From NCBI GenBank assembly GCA_947463335.1, contig CANHRF010000083.1, positions 1 through 5,019 on the forward strand: a DNA stretch of 5,019 nucleotides. The letters run 5' to 3'. This document shows, in pieces, positions 1 through 5,019 of this stretch. The position numbers and the translations under genes are program-made. The DNA comes from Actinomycetota bacterium (lineage in GTDB: Bacteria > Actinomycetota > Actinomycetes > Nanopelagicales > Nanopelagicaceae). Under the pieces are notes generated by a model. The model was not told the DNA's origin and searched no databases. It saw only the letters and a list, made by a program, of their open reading frames with translations. Numbering within the stretch: position 1 is the first letter of the stretch; each line of letters begins with the position of its first letter.

Positions 1-842
1 GTGCAAGCTGCGCCACCATTGCGCATCTTGGCGAGCATTAAACCTTTTACCGCTTCATCAATATTGGCATCATCCATAACCACAAACGGTGCGTTTCCGC
101 CGAGCTCCATTGAACAGCGAATTACATTGTCAGCAGCTTCTTTGAGAATTATGCGACCGACTTCAGTTGATCCGGTGAAGGAAAGATTCTTAACTCGCTT
201 ATCGTGCAACATCTTTGCAATCGCTGGTCCGGTTGGAGTTGGCAGAATTAAATTAACCACACCCTTTGGAACGCCTGCGCGATCTAAAATATCAACGATG
301 GCGAGCGCAGTAAGAGGTGTCTCTCCCGCTGGCTTTAAAATCATGGTGCATCCCGCAGCAATGGCTGGACCTATCTTGCGAGTTGCCATTCCGGCTGGAA
401 AGTTCCAAGGTGTAATAAGAATTGAAAGACCAACCGGTTGGTGGGTTACAAGAATTCTTTTATCTCCGCTTGGTGACATTCTGAAATCACCGGCGATACG
501 AACTGCTTCTTCAGAGAACCAACGGAAAAATTCTGCGGCGTACGCAAGTTCACCCTTGGCATCAGGAAGCGCTTTGCCATTCTCTTTTGAAATTAACTCG
601 GCGAGGTAATCAGCTTCTTGCGTCATAAGTTCAAATGCTTTGCGCAGGATTTCACCGCGCACTCGAGGCGCAGTCTTGGCCCAGGCAGGTGCGGCGCGGT
701 CGGCGGCGGCTAGCGCAGCCTCGATTTCGGCATCGCCTGCGGTCGCCACCTTGGCGATAACTGAGCCATCGCTGGGATCGATTACATCCAAAGTGCCATT
801 TCCATCGACCCATTGGCCATCTATATATAACTGAGTGCGCAT
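1..842 (-). CDS. Aldehyde dehydrogenase, succinate-semialdehyde dehydrogenase type (partial, C-terminus beyond window)
   Basis: This gene encodes the N-terminal 280 residues of an NAD(P)-dependent aldehyde dehydrogenase. The family oxidises an aldehyde to its acid in the cytoplasm; GabD-type members convert succinate semialdehyde to succinate. The start fits the usual family N-terminus (LYIDGQW, residues 5-11). Visible motifs are PWNFP at 145-149 (cofactor pocket and oxyanion Asn147), LKPAGETP at 169-176 (Lys170), FTGSTEVGR at 222-230 (Rossmann loop), MELGGNAPF at 245-253 (general base Glu246) and NGGAAC at 275-280, with the catalytic Cys280 in the last complete codon. The ENGK, AKGE and RWFSEEAVRI stretches and ELGGNAPF favour the succinate-semialdehyde branch, but substrate is inferred. 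The ATG has no Shine-Dalgarno sequence, only a -10-like TATGCT six bases ahead, suggesting a leaderless mRNA. It is divergent from the permease gene. The rest of the protein, about 40% of the usual length near 455-490 residues, lies outside the window. Confidence 0.9.
   Translation of the reverse strand, partial: MRTQLYIDGQWVDGNGTLDVIDPSDGSVIAKVATAGDAEIEAALAAADRAAPAWAKTAPRVRGEILRKAFELMTQEADYLAELISKENGKALPDAKGELAYAAEFFRWFSEEAVRIAGDFRMSPSGDKRILVTHQPVGLSILITPWNFPAGMATRKIGPAIAAGCTMILKPAGETPLTALAIVDILDRAGVPKGVVNLILPTPTGPAIAKMLHDKRVKNLSFTGSTEVGRIILKEAADNVIRCSMELGGNAPFVVMDDANIDEAVKGLMLAKMRNGGAAC
826..831 (+). promoter_or_regulatory. Candidate -10 box for the permease gene
   Basis: TATAAC lies within an AT-rich run (CTATATATAAC, 821-831) inside the first codons of the divergent aldehyde dehydrogenase gene. 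Initiation near 838 would give a leader of about 65 bases before the preferred GTG start at 903. No good -35 element is visible. The AT run stands out from its surroundings but could be coincidence. Confidence 0.3.
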
Positions 843-848
843 AAGATG

Positions 849-854
849 AGCATA
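849..854 (-). promoter_or_regulatory. Candidate -10 box for a leaderless aldehyde dehydrogenase transcript
   Basis: On the minus strand TATGCT is followed by six bases and then the ATG at 842. This spacing would put the transcription start at or next to the A of the start codon. No purine-rich ribosome site lies upstream of that ATG, which agrees with leaderless translation, a common mode in Actinobacteria. I see no convincing -35 hexamer about 17 bases further up, so the call rests on the -10 alone. Confidence 0.35.
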
Positions 855-891
855 CTGAAAAGGCAATTAGACGCGCTAGCCGCGGTAACTG

Positions 892-897
892 AAGGAG
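892..897 (+). promoter_or_regulatory. Ribosome binding site that decides the permease start
   Basis: AAGGAG is followed by five T residues and then GTG at 903, which is in frame with the permease. It is the only strong Shine-Dalgarno match ahead of this gene. It favours GTG 903 over the upstream ATG at 846, which has no such site and lies only three bases from the divergent gene's start codon. Confidence 0.7.
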
Positions 898-902
898 TTT
901 TT

Positions 903-3242
903 GTGCCAAAGTCTTGGACCGATGGTGCGCCAGAGCCTGTTGCACTTCAGGATAATGCACATCTAAAGGATCCGCTTAGTTACACAATCAAGCGAAGATT
1001 TCTGGGTAACCCACTCAATCGACATTCTTTAGGGCATCAACGATTGTCAAAGCGATATGCCCTTGGCATTCTTTCATCTGACTGCATCTCGTCTTCGGCA
1101 TATGGCAGCGAACAAATTCTTATCGCTTTATTGCCAGCGTTCGGTTTGGCGGCATTTGCAATCTTGATGCCAATGACCGCAGTTGTCTTGGCAATTCTTT
1201 TAATTATCACTCTCTCTTACCGAAATGTAATTGATGTTTATACAAAAACTGGTGGCGCATACATAGTCTCGCGCGATAACTTCGGACCAGTAGTTGCACA
1301 AATCGCTGCCGTTGCGTTGATTCTTGATTACGTCGTAACAGTTGCAATTCAATCCGCCGCCGGTGTCGCAGCGATCATTTCAACTTTCCCAGCACTCGAA
1401 CCTTGGAAGATTCCGATGATCTTGCTGGTGATTTGTCTTTTAACTTATGGAAATCTTCGCGGTGTTAAAGAAGCTGGAAAGGCTTTCGCCTTCCCAACAT
1501 ATTTCTTCGTTGGTTGCATGTTGATCGTATTCGGAATGGGATTTTGGCGACTCTTCAACGGCACTCTTCCAGTACTTGCAACAGATTTGCCTGGAGCAAT
1601 TGAAGTCGGACAAGAACAAGGGCTACTAACTGCAGCGGCAATATTTATCTTGCTACGCGCTTTTGCAAACGGTGGATCTTCACTAACTGGCCTAGAAGCG
1701 ATCTCTGATGGCGTGGCTCTCTTTAAAGCGCCAGAGCACGTAAATGCAAGACGCACGCTAGTTATTATGAGCTGCATCCTTGGAACATTGGTTCTTGGCG
1801 TTTCTTACTTTGCTCATCACATACAGGCGATGCCATACGAATCTGGTACACCTACTGTTATCTCGCAGATTGCAAAAACTGCGCTCGGCAGTGGCACATT
1901 CGCAACCATTATGTTCTTTATGGTCCAGCTCGCAACAATGCTTATCCTCTTTGCTGGCGCAAACACCACATATAGCGCTTTCCCACTGCTCTGTAACTTC
2001 GTTGCAACCGATGGATACCTGCCTCGTCAATTAACTAAGCGCGGTCACCGTTTAGCTTTCTCAAACGGAATCTTATTGTTGGCCGGCGGTGGAATCTTCT
2101 TAGTTTTGATAACCGCTGGATCAGTCGAGCACCTTGTTGCTTTCTATGCGCTTGGCGTATTTACCGGCTTCGCCTTAGCGGGCTTTGGAATGACAAAACA
2201 TTCAATTCGCGTGAAGCCTCAGGGTTGGAAGATTAAAGTTGTAATCAACGCTCTCGCCGGATCTGTATCTCTATTAATCGTAATCATCTTCTCAGTTGTT
2301 AAATTCACACAAGGTGCTTGGCTGGTTTTGTTGGTAGCGCCAATTATGGTCGTTTCATTCTTGAGGCTACGTCGTCAATACACGCGCGAACAAGAAGCGC
2401 TCTCAGTACGACGTGAACAAGAGCGAGCAACAACAATTGTTCGCCACAACGTAACCGTTCTCGTTGATAACGTTGATCTCGCAACCGTTGGTGCGATTCG
2501 TTATGCACGCAGCCTCAAGCCGCGCAATCTCAGCGCCGTGCACTTTGTAATTGATGATCGAAGAGCAGAAGAGATCAAAGAAGCCTGGGCAAAATCAGAT
2601 GCTTTAGATGATGTCACTCTTGAATTAATCGACTGTCCAGATAGACGCCTTGCAAACTCAGCGCTTGATTACGCAATCCGAATGACTGAGAAGAACGATG
2701 TTGAGCTAACACTTTTGCTTCCACGGCGCGCGTATTCCGGTTTCCTCGGTCGTTTACTTCACGATCAAACCGCTGAAAAGATTGCCGCACCTATTTCTCA
2801 ATTACAACGCGTGGTGGCGACGATTGTTCCTTTTGACGTGGATCGAATTACATCAGCATCACAATTGACGGTTGCTGCGCCAGCTGAAGTTAAGCCAGTG
2901 GCTGCGCCAGTTGCACAATTTAAACCAGTAGAAGACGTGATTAAGAGCGTTGAACCAATCAGCCATTACGCAGAAGATATGACGCCAATTGGCAAGATTC
3001 AGTGGCGCAAACGAGCCCACGTTCAGGGTCAAGTAACAGCTATTAAGAGCGCACCGCGCGGATCAGCCCCAATTCTTCAAGTCGAAGTTTGGGATCAGAC
3101 TGGTGGCGTTACCTTGCAATTCTTAGGTCGTCGCGAGATCGCAGGCCTTGAAGTCGGTTCGCAGATTCGTGCAGAAGGTATGGTCGGCGAAGAAGAAGGT
3201 GCGATGACGATCTTGAATCCTTCTTACCAACTATTGGTTTAA
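903..3242 (+). CDS. KimA-like APC-superfamily permease (probable K+ uptake) fused to a C-terminal OB-fold domain
   Basis: From GTG 903 this encodes 779 residues. After a hydrophilic N-terminus, residues about 53-488 carry some 12 membrane segments resembling Bacillus KimA, a proton-coupled potassium importer. Compared from memory, the KimA K+-site residues align as Asp60 (LSSD), Tyr67 (SAYGSEQ), Thr146, Thr262 and Glu265 (SLTGLEAIS) and Tyr415 (FYALGVF). A KimA serine is Gln150 here. Residues about 511-642 form a USP-like cytosolic domain, as in KimA. Residues about 646-693 are an Ala/Pro/Val/Lys linker, and 695-779 an OB-fold with GQV, VTLQFLGRREIAGLEVG and NPSYQLL. KimA itself has about 607 residues and no OB-fold. 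The start rests on the AAGGAG site; an ATG at 846 would add 19 residues. The stop is one base from convergent tadA. Many databases would call it an amino-acid permease. The fold is secure and potassium as substrate is inferred. Confidence 0.88.
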   Translation: MPKSWTDGAPEPVALQDNAHLKDPLSYTIKRRFLGNPLNRHSLGHQRLSKRYALGILSSDCISSSAYGSEQILIALLPAFGLAAFAILMPMTAVVLAILLIITLSYRNVIDVYTKTGGAYIVSRDNFGPVVAQIAAVALILDYVVTVAIQSAAGVAAIISTFPALEPWKIPMILLVICLLTYGNLRGVKEAGKAFAFPTYFFVGCMLIVFGMGFWRLFNGTLPVLATDLPGAIEVGQEQGLLTAAAIFILLRAFANGGSSLTGLEAISDGVALFKAPEHVNARRTLVIMSCILGTLVLGVSYFAHHIQAMPYESGTPTVISQIAKTALGSGTFATIMFFMVQLATMLILFAGANTTYSAFPLLCNFVATDGYLPRQLTKRGHRLAFSNGILLLAGGGIFLVLITAGSVEHLVAFYALGVFTGFALAGFGMTKHSIRVKPQGWKIKVVINALAGSVSLLIVIIFSVVKFTQGAWLVLLVAPIMVVSFLRLRRQYTREQEALSVRREQERATTIVRHNVTVLVDNVDLATVGAIRYARSLKPRNLSAVHFVIDDRRAEEIKEAWAKSDALDDVTLELIDCPDRRLANSALDYAIRMTEKNDVELTLLLPRRAYSGFLGRLLHDQTAEKIAAPISQLQRVVATIVPFDVDRITSASQLTVAAPAEVKPVAAPVAQFKPVEDVIKSVEPISHYAEDMTPIGKIQWRKRAHVQGQVTAIKSAPRGSAPILQVEVWDQTGGVTLQFLGRREIAGLEVGSQIRAEGMVGEEEGAMTILNPSYQLLV
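2433..2828 (+). other. USP-like cytosolic domain of the permease
   Basis: This region encodes residues about 511-642 (GTG numbering). It starts with a hydrophobic strand (NVTVLVDNV), then a helix and strand containing ATVGAIRYARSL and AVHFVIDD, and later DVELTLLLPRR and a WxxLLHDQ-like LGRLLHDQTA stretch. The same order follows the membrane part in KimA and related permeases, where this domain sits in the cytoplasm and contributes to dimerisation. No clear nucleotide-binding glycine motif (GxxGS) is visible, so ATP binding is not supported. The boundaries are approximate. Confidence 0.6.
2874..2930 (+). repeat. Imperfect tandem repeat in the permease linker
   Basis: Two adjacent units encode AAPAEVKPV and AAPVAQFKPV, with matching DNA cores GCTGCGCCAG and AAGCCAGT/AAACCAGT. 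They sit in the low-complexity linker between the USP-like and OB-fold domains. Repeats of this kind, rich in Pro, Ala and Lys, usually form flexible, extended tethers, which fits a mobile OB-fold attached to a membrane protein. Confidence 0.6.
2985..3239 (+). other. OB-fold domain fused to the permease C-terminus
   Basis: About 85 residues (695-779) read as a small five-strand OB barrel: IGKIQWRKRAHVQGQV, a basic loop SAPRGS, strand LQVEVWD, then GGVTLQFLGRR, IAGLEVGSQIRAEG and MTILNPSYQLL. The order R-V-x-G-x-V, LxVEVxD, GxVTLxFLGRR, GLxxGxxIxAEG and NPxYxL matches, from memory, the small stand-alone actinobacterial 'OB-fold nucleic acid binding domain' proteins such as mycobacterial Rv2694c. 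It is also distantly like the RecG/RecJ-type OB folds. Whether it binds nucleic acid, a nucleotide or a protein cannot be told from the sequence. Confidence 0.7.
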
Positions 3243-3243
3243 A

Positions 3244-3675
3244 TCAACGCTGCTTCTCGAAGAAATCGCTTAAAAGTTTGGCGCATTCGGCTTCGCGAAC
3301 ACCGGAAGTTACATCCATTTTATAGAGAGCTCGCGGATCTCTAATTACATCCCAGACCGAGCCAACAGCGCCTGCTTTCTTATCCCACGCACCGAAAATT
3401 AGATGAGATATGCGCGCTTGTGCGATTGCACCAGCACACATCGCGCAAGGTTCTAAAGTGACTACCAAAGTGCAACCATCGAGCCGAGAATTTTGCAATC
3501 GACTCGCAGCGTTCCTAATCGCAACTACTTCAGCATGTGCAGTTGGATCATTATTGACTTCGCGTTCATTCGAGCCGCTCCCGATAACAATTCCATCTTT
3601 ATTAATGACAAGTGCACCGACCGGTACATCGCCAGTGGCGGTAGCTTTTTGTGCAATTGCGATCGCTTGATCCAT
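3244..3675 (-). CDS. tadA: tRNA-specific adenosine deaminase TadA
   Basis: This is a cytidine/deoxycytidylate-deaminase-fold zinc enzyme that converts adenosine-34 of tRNA-Arg(ACG) to inosine, so one tRNA can read several CGN codons. Numbering from ATG 3675 (143 residues), the zinc site is His47 with the proton-shuttle Glu49 in HAE, plus Cys77 and Cys80 in EPCAMCAGAI. Further TadA hallmarks are GDVPVGALV (15-23), DKKAGAVGS (98-106) and the C-terminal helix LLSDFF (134-139). The protein is slightly short for the family (about 150-170 residues), because helix 1 begins almost at the start. TTG at 3678 is an alternative, and an ATT at 3702 has a better-placed GGAG (see findings). It lies 29 bases after the associated-protein gene and is probably co-transcribed with it. 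The 3' end abuts the convergent permease gene. Confidence 0.95.
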   Translation of the reverse strand: MDQAIAIAQKATATGDVPVGALVINKDGIVIGSGSNEREVNNDPTAHAEVVAIRNAASRLQNSRLDGCTLVVTLEPCAMCAGAIAQARISHLIFGAWDKKAGAVGSVWDVIRDPRALYKMDVTSGVREAECAKLLSDFFEKQR

Positions 3676-3704
3676 CAACGATTCAGGGCTTTGATTTGAA
3701 ATTC

Positions 3705-4199
3705 TTATAGCTCCAATAACTCAGCGAACTGTTCGGCAAATCCTAAACGACTAGCAATCGCTTCTAATTGTTCATCTGGAAAAAGTTCTGCATCATCACA
3801 CAACGCAGAAAGTTCCATTTGATTAACTCCGAGATCTGCCAAAATATCTAAATGTCCTACCGGAAGCGGTTCTTCATCTTCTTCGGGTGAATCTAAATCG
3901 CAAAGTTCGAGAAATTCTGCAGCAACTCCGTAATCCATTGCACAAGTCACATCACTTAAAAACATGCTGATGTGCGATCCTAAAACGCGGATCAACATAA
4001 AAAATTCTTCATCGATAGCTAATAAAGCGATCGCGCCACCATTTGTTTGTTGTGATTTAAGGCGATCAATGATTTGAGGTAAATCATGTGCGTCAGGTAA
4101 CAGCGCGAGATTCCAGCGGCCGTCCTCGTGCCACGCAGCAACTGCGATATCTACCTCGTCCACCATTGCTTCCGTCACATCCGCCATATTCTCACTCAT
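3705..4199 (-). CDS. tRNA adenosine deaminase-associated protein (actinobacterial family of unknown role)
   Basis: This 164-residue acidic protein matches, from memory, the actinobacterial family named only for sitting next to tadA (TIGR03941). Visible family features, counted from ATG 4199, are [16 protein letters not shown] (21-36), a hydrophobic core FFMLIRVLG (66-74), [11 protein letters not shown] (81-91), an acidic stretch SPEEDEE (104-110), and the C-terminal block [13 protein letters not shown] and [16 protein letters not shown] (up to 154). Three cysteines (86, 100, 134) are not arranged as an obvious metal site. There are no membrane segments or signal peptide. No activity is known to me; a role in assisting TadA or tRNA binding is only guilt by association. 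The start is uncertain: the frame runs up to ATG 4235, which overlaps the upp start codon, and ATGs at 4187 and 4166 are also possible. I chose 4199 because it keeps the conserved part and leaves room for a promoter. Confidence 0.85.
   Translation of the reverse strand: MSENMADVTEAMVDEVDIAVAAWHEDGRWNLALLPDAHDLPQIIDRLKSQQTNGGAIALLAIDEEFFMLIRVLGSHISMFLSDVTCAMDYGVAAEFLELCDLDSPEEDEEPLPVGHLDILADLGVNQMELSALCDDAELFPDEQLEAIASRLGFAEQFAELLEL
4187..4192 (+). promoter_or_regulatory. Candidate -10 box for upp
   Basis: TATTCT lies 41 bases upstream of the upp ATG. A weak -35-like TTGCTT (4166-4171) precedes it at a short spacing of 15 bases. Initiation near 4199 would give a leader of about 35 bases that includes the upp ribosome site. 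The region lies inside the 5' codons of the divergent gene, so transcription of the two would be closely linked. The match is modest. Confidence 0.3.
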
Positions 4200-4221
4200 T
4201 GGGCGAGATGGAAACCCCTGT

Positions 4222-4231
4222 AAGGTAGGAG
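4222..4231 (+). promoter_or_regulatory. Ribosome binding site of upp
   Basis: AAGGTAGGAG is purine-rich and lies just ahead of the ATG at 4234. Its AAGG (4222-4225) has a good spacing of 8 bases, while the stronger AGGAG (4227-4231) is only 2 bases from the ATG. The double site supports ATG 4234 as the start. Confidence 0.6.
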
Positions 4232-4233
4232 CC

Positions 4234-4872
4234 ATGAAAGTTCACGTCGCCAACCACCCGCTGATTACCCATAAATTGACCGTTCTGCGCGACGAAAGAA
4301 CGGATTCACCAACATTTCGCCACTTAGTTGAAGAGCTCGTGACCCTGCTCGCCTACGAAGCGACTCGCGATGTCCGCACCGAAAAAGTTTCGATCAAGAC
4401 TCCCGTTACTACAACGACTGGCTTGAAACTTTCTGACCCGCGTCCAGTTGTGGTTCCAATCTTGCGAGCAGGACTTGGAATGCTCGAAGGAATGACGCGC
4501 TTAATCCCGACCGCCGAAGTTGGTTTTCTCGGAATGGTTCGCGATGAGAAAACTCTGCAAGCCAGCACATATGCAAATCGTCTTCCTGAAAATCTCTCAG
4601 GTCGTCAATGTTTTGTTCTAGATCCAATGTTGGCTACAGGTGGAACGCTGGTTGCAGCGATTAACTTTTTAATTGAACGTGGCGCCGATGACATCACTGC
4701 AATTTGTATTCTCTCTGCTCCTGAAGGAATAAAGGTTCTGGAAGATGCTTTCGCTAACACAGGTGTTCCAATCACACTTGTTACAGGTGCGCTTGATGAG
4801 AAGTTAAACGAACACGGATATATCGTTCCTGGTTTAGGTGACGCTGGTGATCGTCTTTACGGTGTTGTTTAA
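4234..4872 (+). CDS. upp: Uracil phosphoribosyltransferase
   Basis: This cytoplasmic enzyme salvages uracil by joining it to PRPP, giving UMP and pyrophosphate. The protein has 212 residues, the normal family length, and looks complete. Diagnostic blocks are [10 protein letters not shown] (11-20), [20 protein letters not shown] (27-46), PILRAGLGM (75-83), the PRPP-binding loop [10 protein letters not shown] (129-138) and the uracil-binding C-terminal stretch [13 protein letters not shown] (195-207). All expected residues in these motifs are present. The start is supported by a purine-rich ribosome site and by the usual N-terminus. It is divergent from the tadA-associated gene, and the next ORF begins immediately after its stop codon, so the two are probably one transcription unit. 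No PyrR-type attenuator or other control element is visible in the short upstream region. Confidence 0.97.
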   Translation: MKVHVANHPLITHKLTVLRDERTDSPTFRHLVEELVTLLAYEATRDVRTEKVSIKTPVTTTTGLKLSDPRPVVVPILRAGLGMLEGMTRLIPTAEVGFLGMVRDEKTLQASTYANRLPENLSGRQCFVLDPMLATGGTLVAAINFLIERGADDITAICILSAPEGIKVLEDAFANTGVPITLVTGALDEKLNEHGYIVPGLGDAGDRLYGVV

Positions 4873-5019
4873 ATGGCATCAACATCACCCGGGTACGGAA
4901 TCACGATTCGTGTTGAAGGATCTCCAGATCTTCAGCCAGTTGCTTTAATCACCAGCACAATCACTGGGGCCGGGGCAACAATTACCGCACTCGATGTTGT
5001 TGAGTCACTTTTAGAAAAA
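4873..5019 (+). CDS. N-terminus of an ACT-like domain protein, probably NAD-dependent malic enzyme (partial)
   Basis: An open frame starts with ATG directly after the upp stop (TAAATG, no spacer) and runs to the window end, giving 49 residues. The fragment has a beta-alpha-beta start typical of ACT domains: strand GITIRVEGSP, a helix region LQPVALITSTITGAGA, then strand TITALDVVESL. Many actinobacterial NAD-dependent malic enzymes (malate to pyruvate plus CO2) begin with such a domain, with a similar 'GG-x-VT-x-LD' turn. The fragment reminds me of those, but the catalytic part lies outside the window, so another ACT-domain protein cannot be excluded. Base composition and codon use are like upp. 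The zero spacing suggests translational coupling to upp, since no clear ribosome site precedes the ATG. Confidence 0.6.
   Translation, partial: MASTSPGYGITIRVEGSPDLQPVALITSTITGAGATITALDVVESLLEK

Noticed and set aside
1..609. Long plus-strand open frame of about 200 codons at the left edge
   Set aside because: It is antisense to the aldehyde dehydrogenase, whose frame carries all the family motifs. The plus-strand translation is low-complexity Ser/Ala-rich and resembles nothing I know.
1445..2034. Several 84-110 codon frames on both strands inside the permease gene
   Set aside because: They overlap the membrane segments of a clearly coding frame and lack ribosome sites or recognisable domains, so they are shadows.
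3195..3227. AAGAAGG paired with CCTTCTT near the permease end
   Set aside because: A seven-pair stem with a loop of about 19 bases inside codons is weak and has no terminator-like tail; chance is likely.
3226..3238. Small hairpin ACCAA-CTA-TTGGT at the permease 3' end as a bidirectional terminator
   Set aside because: The stem is only five pairs, lies within the coding sequence and has no T tract on either strand.
4353..4627. Minus-strand frames of about 71 codons inside upp
   Set aside because: upp is complete with all family motifs on the plus strand. The antisense translations show no domain or start signal.
1..5019. A mobile element, defence system or CRISPR array
   Set aside because: No transposase, integrase, inverted terminal repeats or regularly spaced repeats are visible, and codon and base use look even across the genes.

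Overview
The window looks like a piece of an actinobacterial chromosome of moderate GC, estimated by eye at a little under 50%. The strongest taxonomic clue is a tadA gene directly downstream of the 'tRNA adenosine deaminase-associated protein' family, which I know only from Actinobacteria, with upp divergent to the pair. Moderate GC, very tight packing and several starts without a Shine-Dalgarno sequence would fit a streamlined aquatic lineage such as the freshwater acI group (Nanopelagicales). That placement is inference, not proof.

Layout. (1) Bases 1-842, minus strand: the N-terminal 280 codons of an NAD(P)-dependent aldehyde dehydrogenase of the succinate-semialdehyde dehydrogenase type, cut by the window edge at its catalytic cysteine. 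(2) Bases 903-3242, plus strand: a large APC-superfamily permease resembling the potassium transporter KimA. It has a USP-like cytosolic domain, an Ala/Pro/Val linker and an unexpected C-terminal OB-fold domain. (3) Bases 3244-3675, minus: tadA, whose stop lies one base from the permease stop. (4) Bases 3705-4199, minus: the TadA-associated protein, upstream of tadA in the same transcription unit. (5) Bases 4234-4872, plus: upp, uracil phosphoribosyltransferase. (6) Base 4873 to the window end, plus: the start of an ACT-like protein, probably an NAD-dependent malic enzyme, whose ATG directly follows the upp stop codon. No stretch over 300 bases lacks a gene, and I see no RNA genes, insertion sequences or CRISPR arrays.

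Functionally this is mostly housekeeping: tRNA wobble editing (tadA and its partner), pyrimidine salvage (upp), carbon metabolism (aldehyde dehydrogenase, malic enzyme) and probable potassium uptake (permease). The most notable item is the permease. Its C-terminal OB-fold resembles a small stand-alone actinobacterial protein which, as I recall, is encoded close to a related permease and the trkA genes in mycobacteria. The fusion therefore suggests that the OB-fold protein and the transporter work together.
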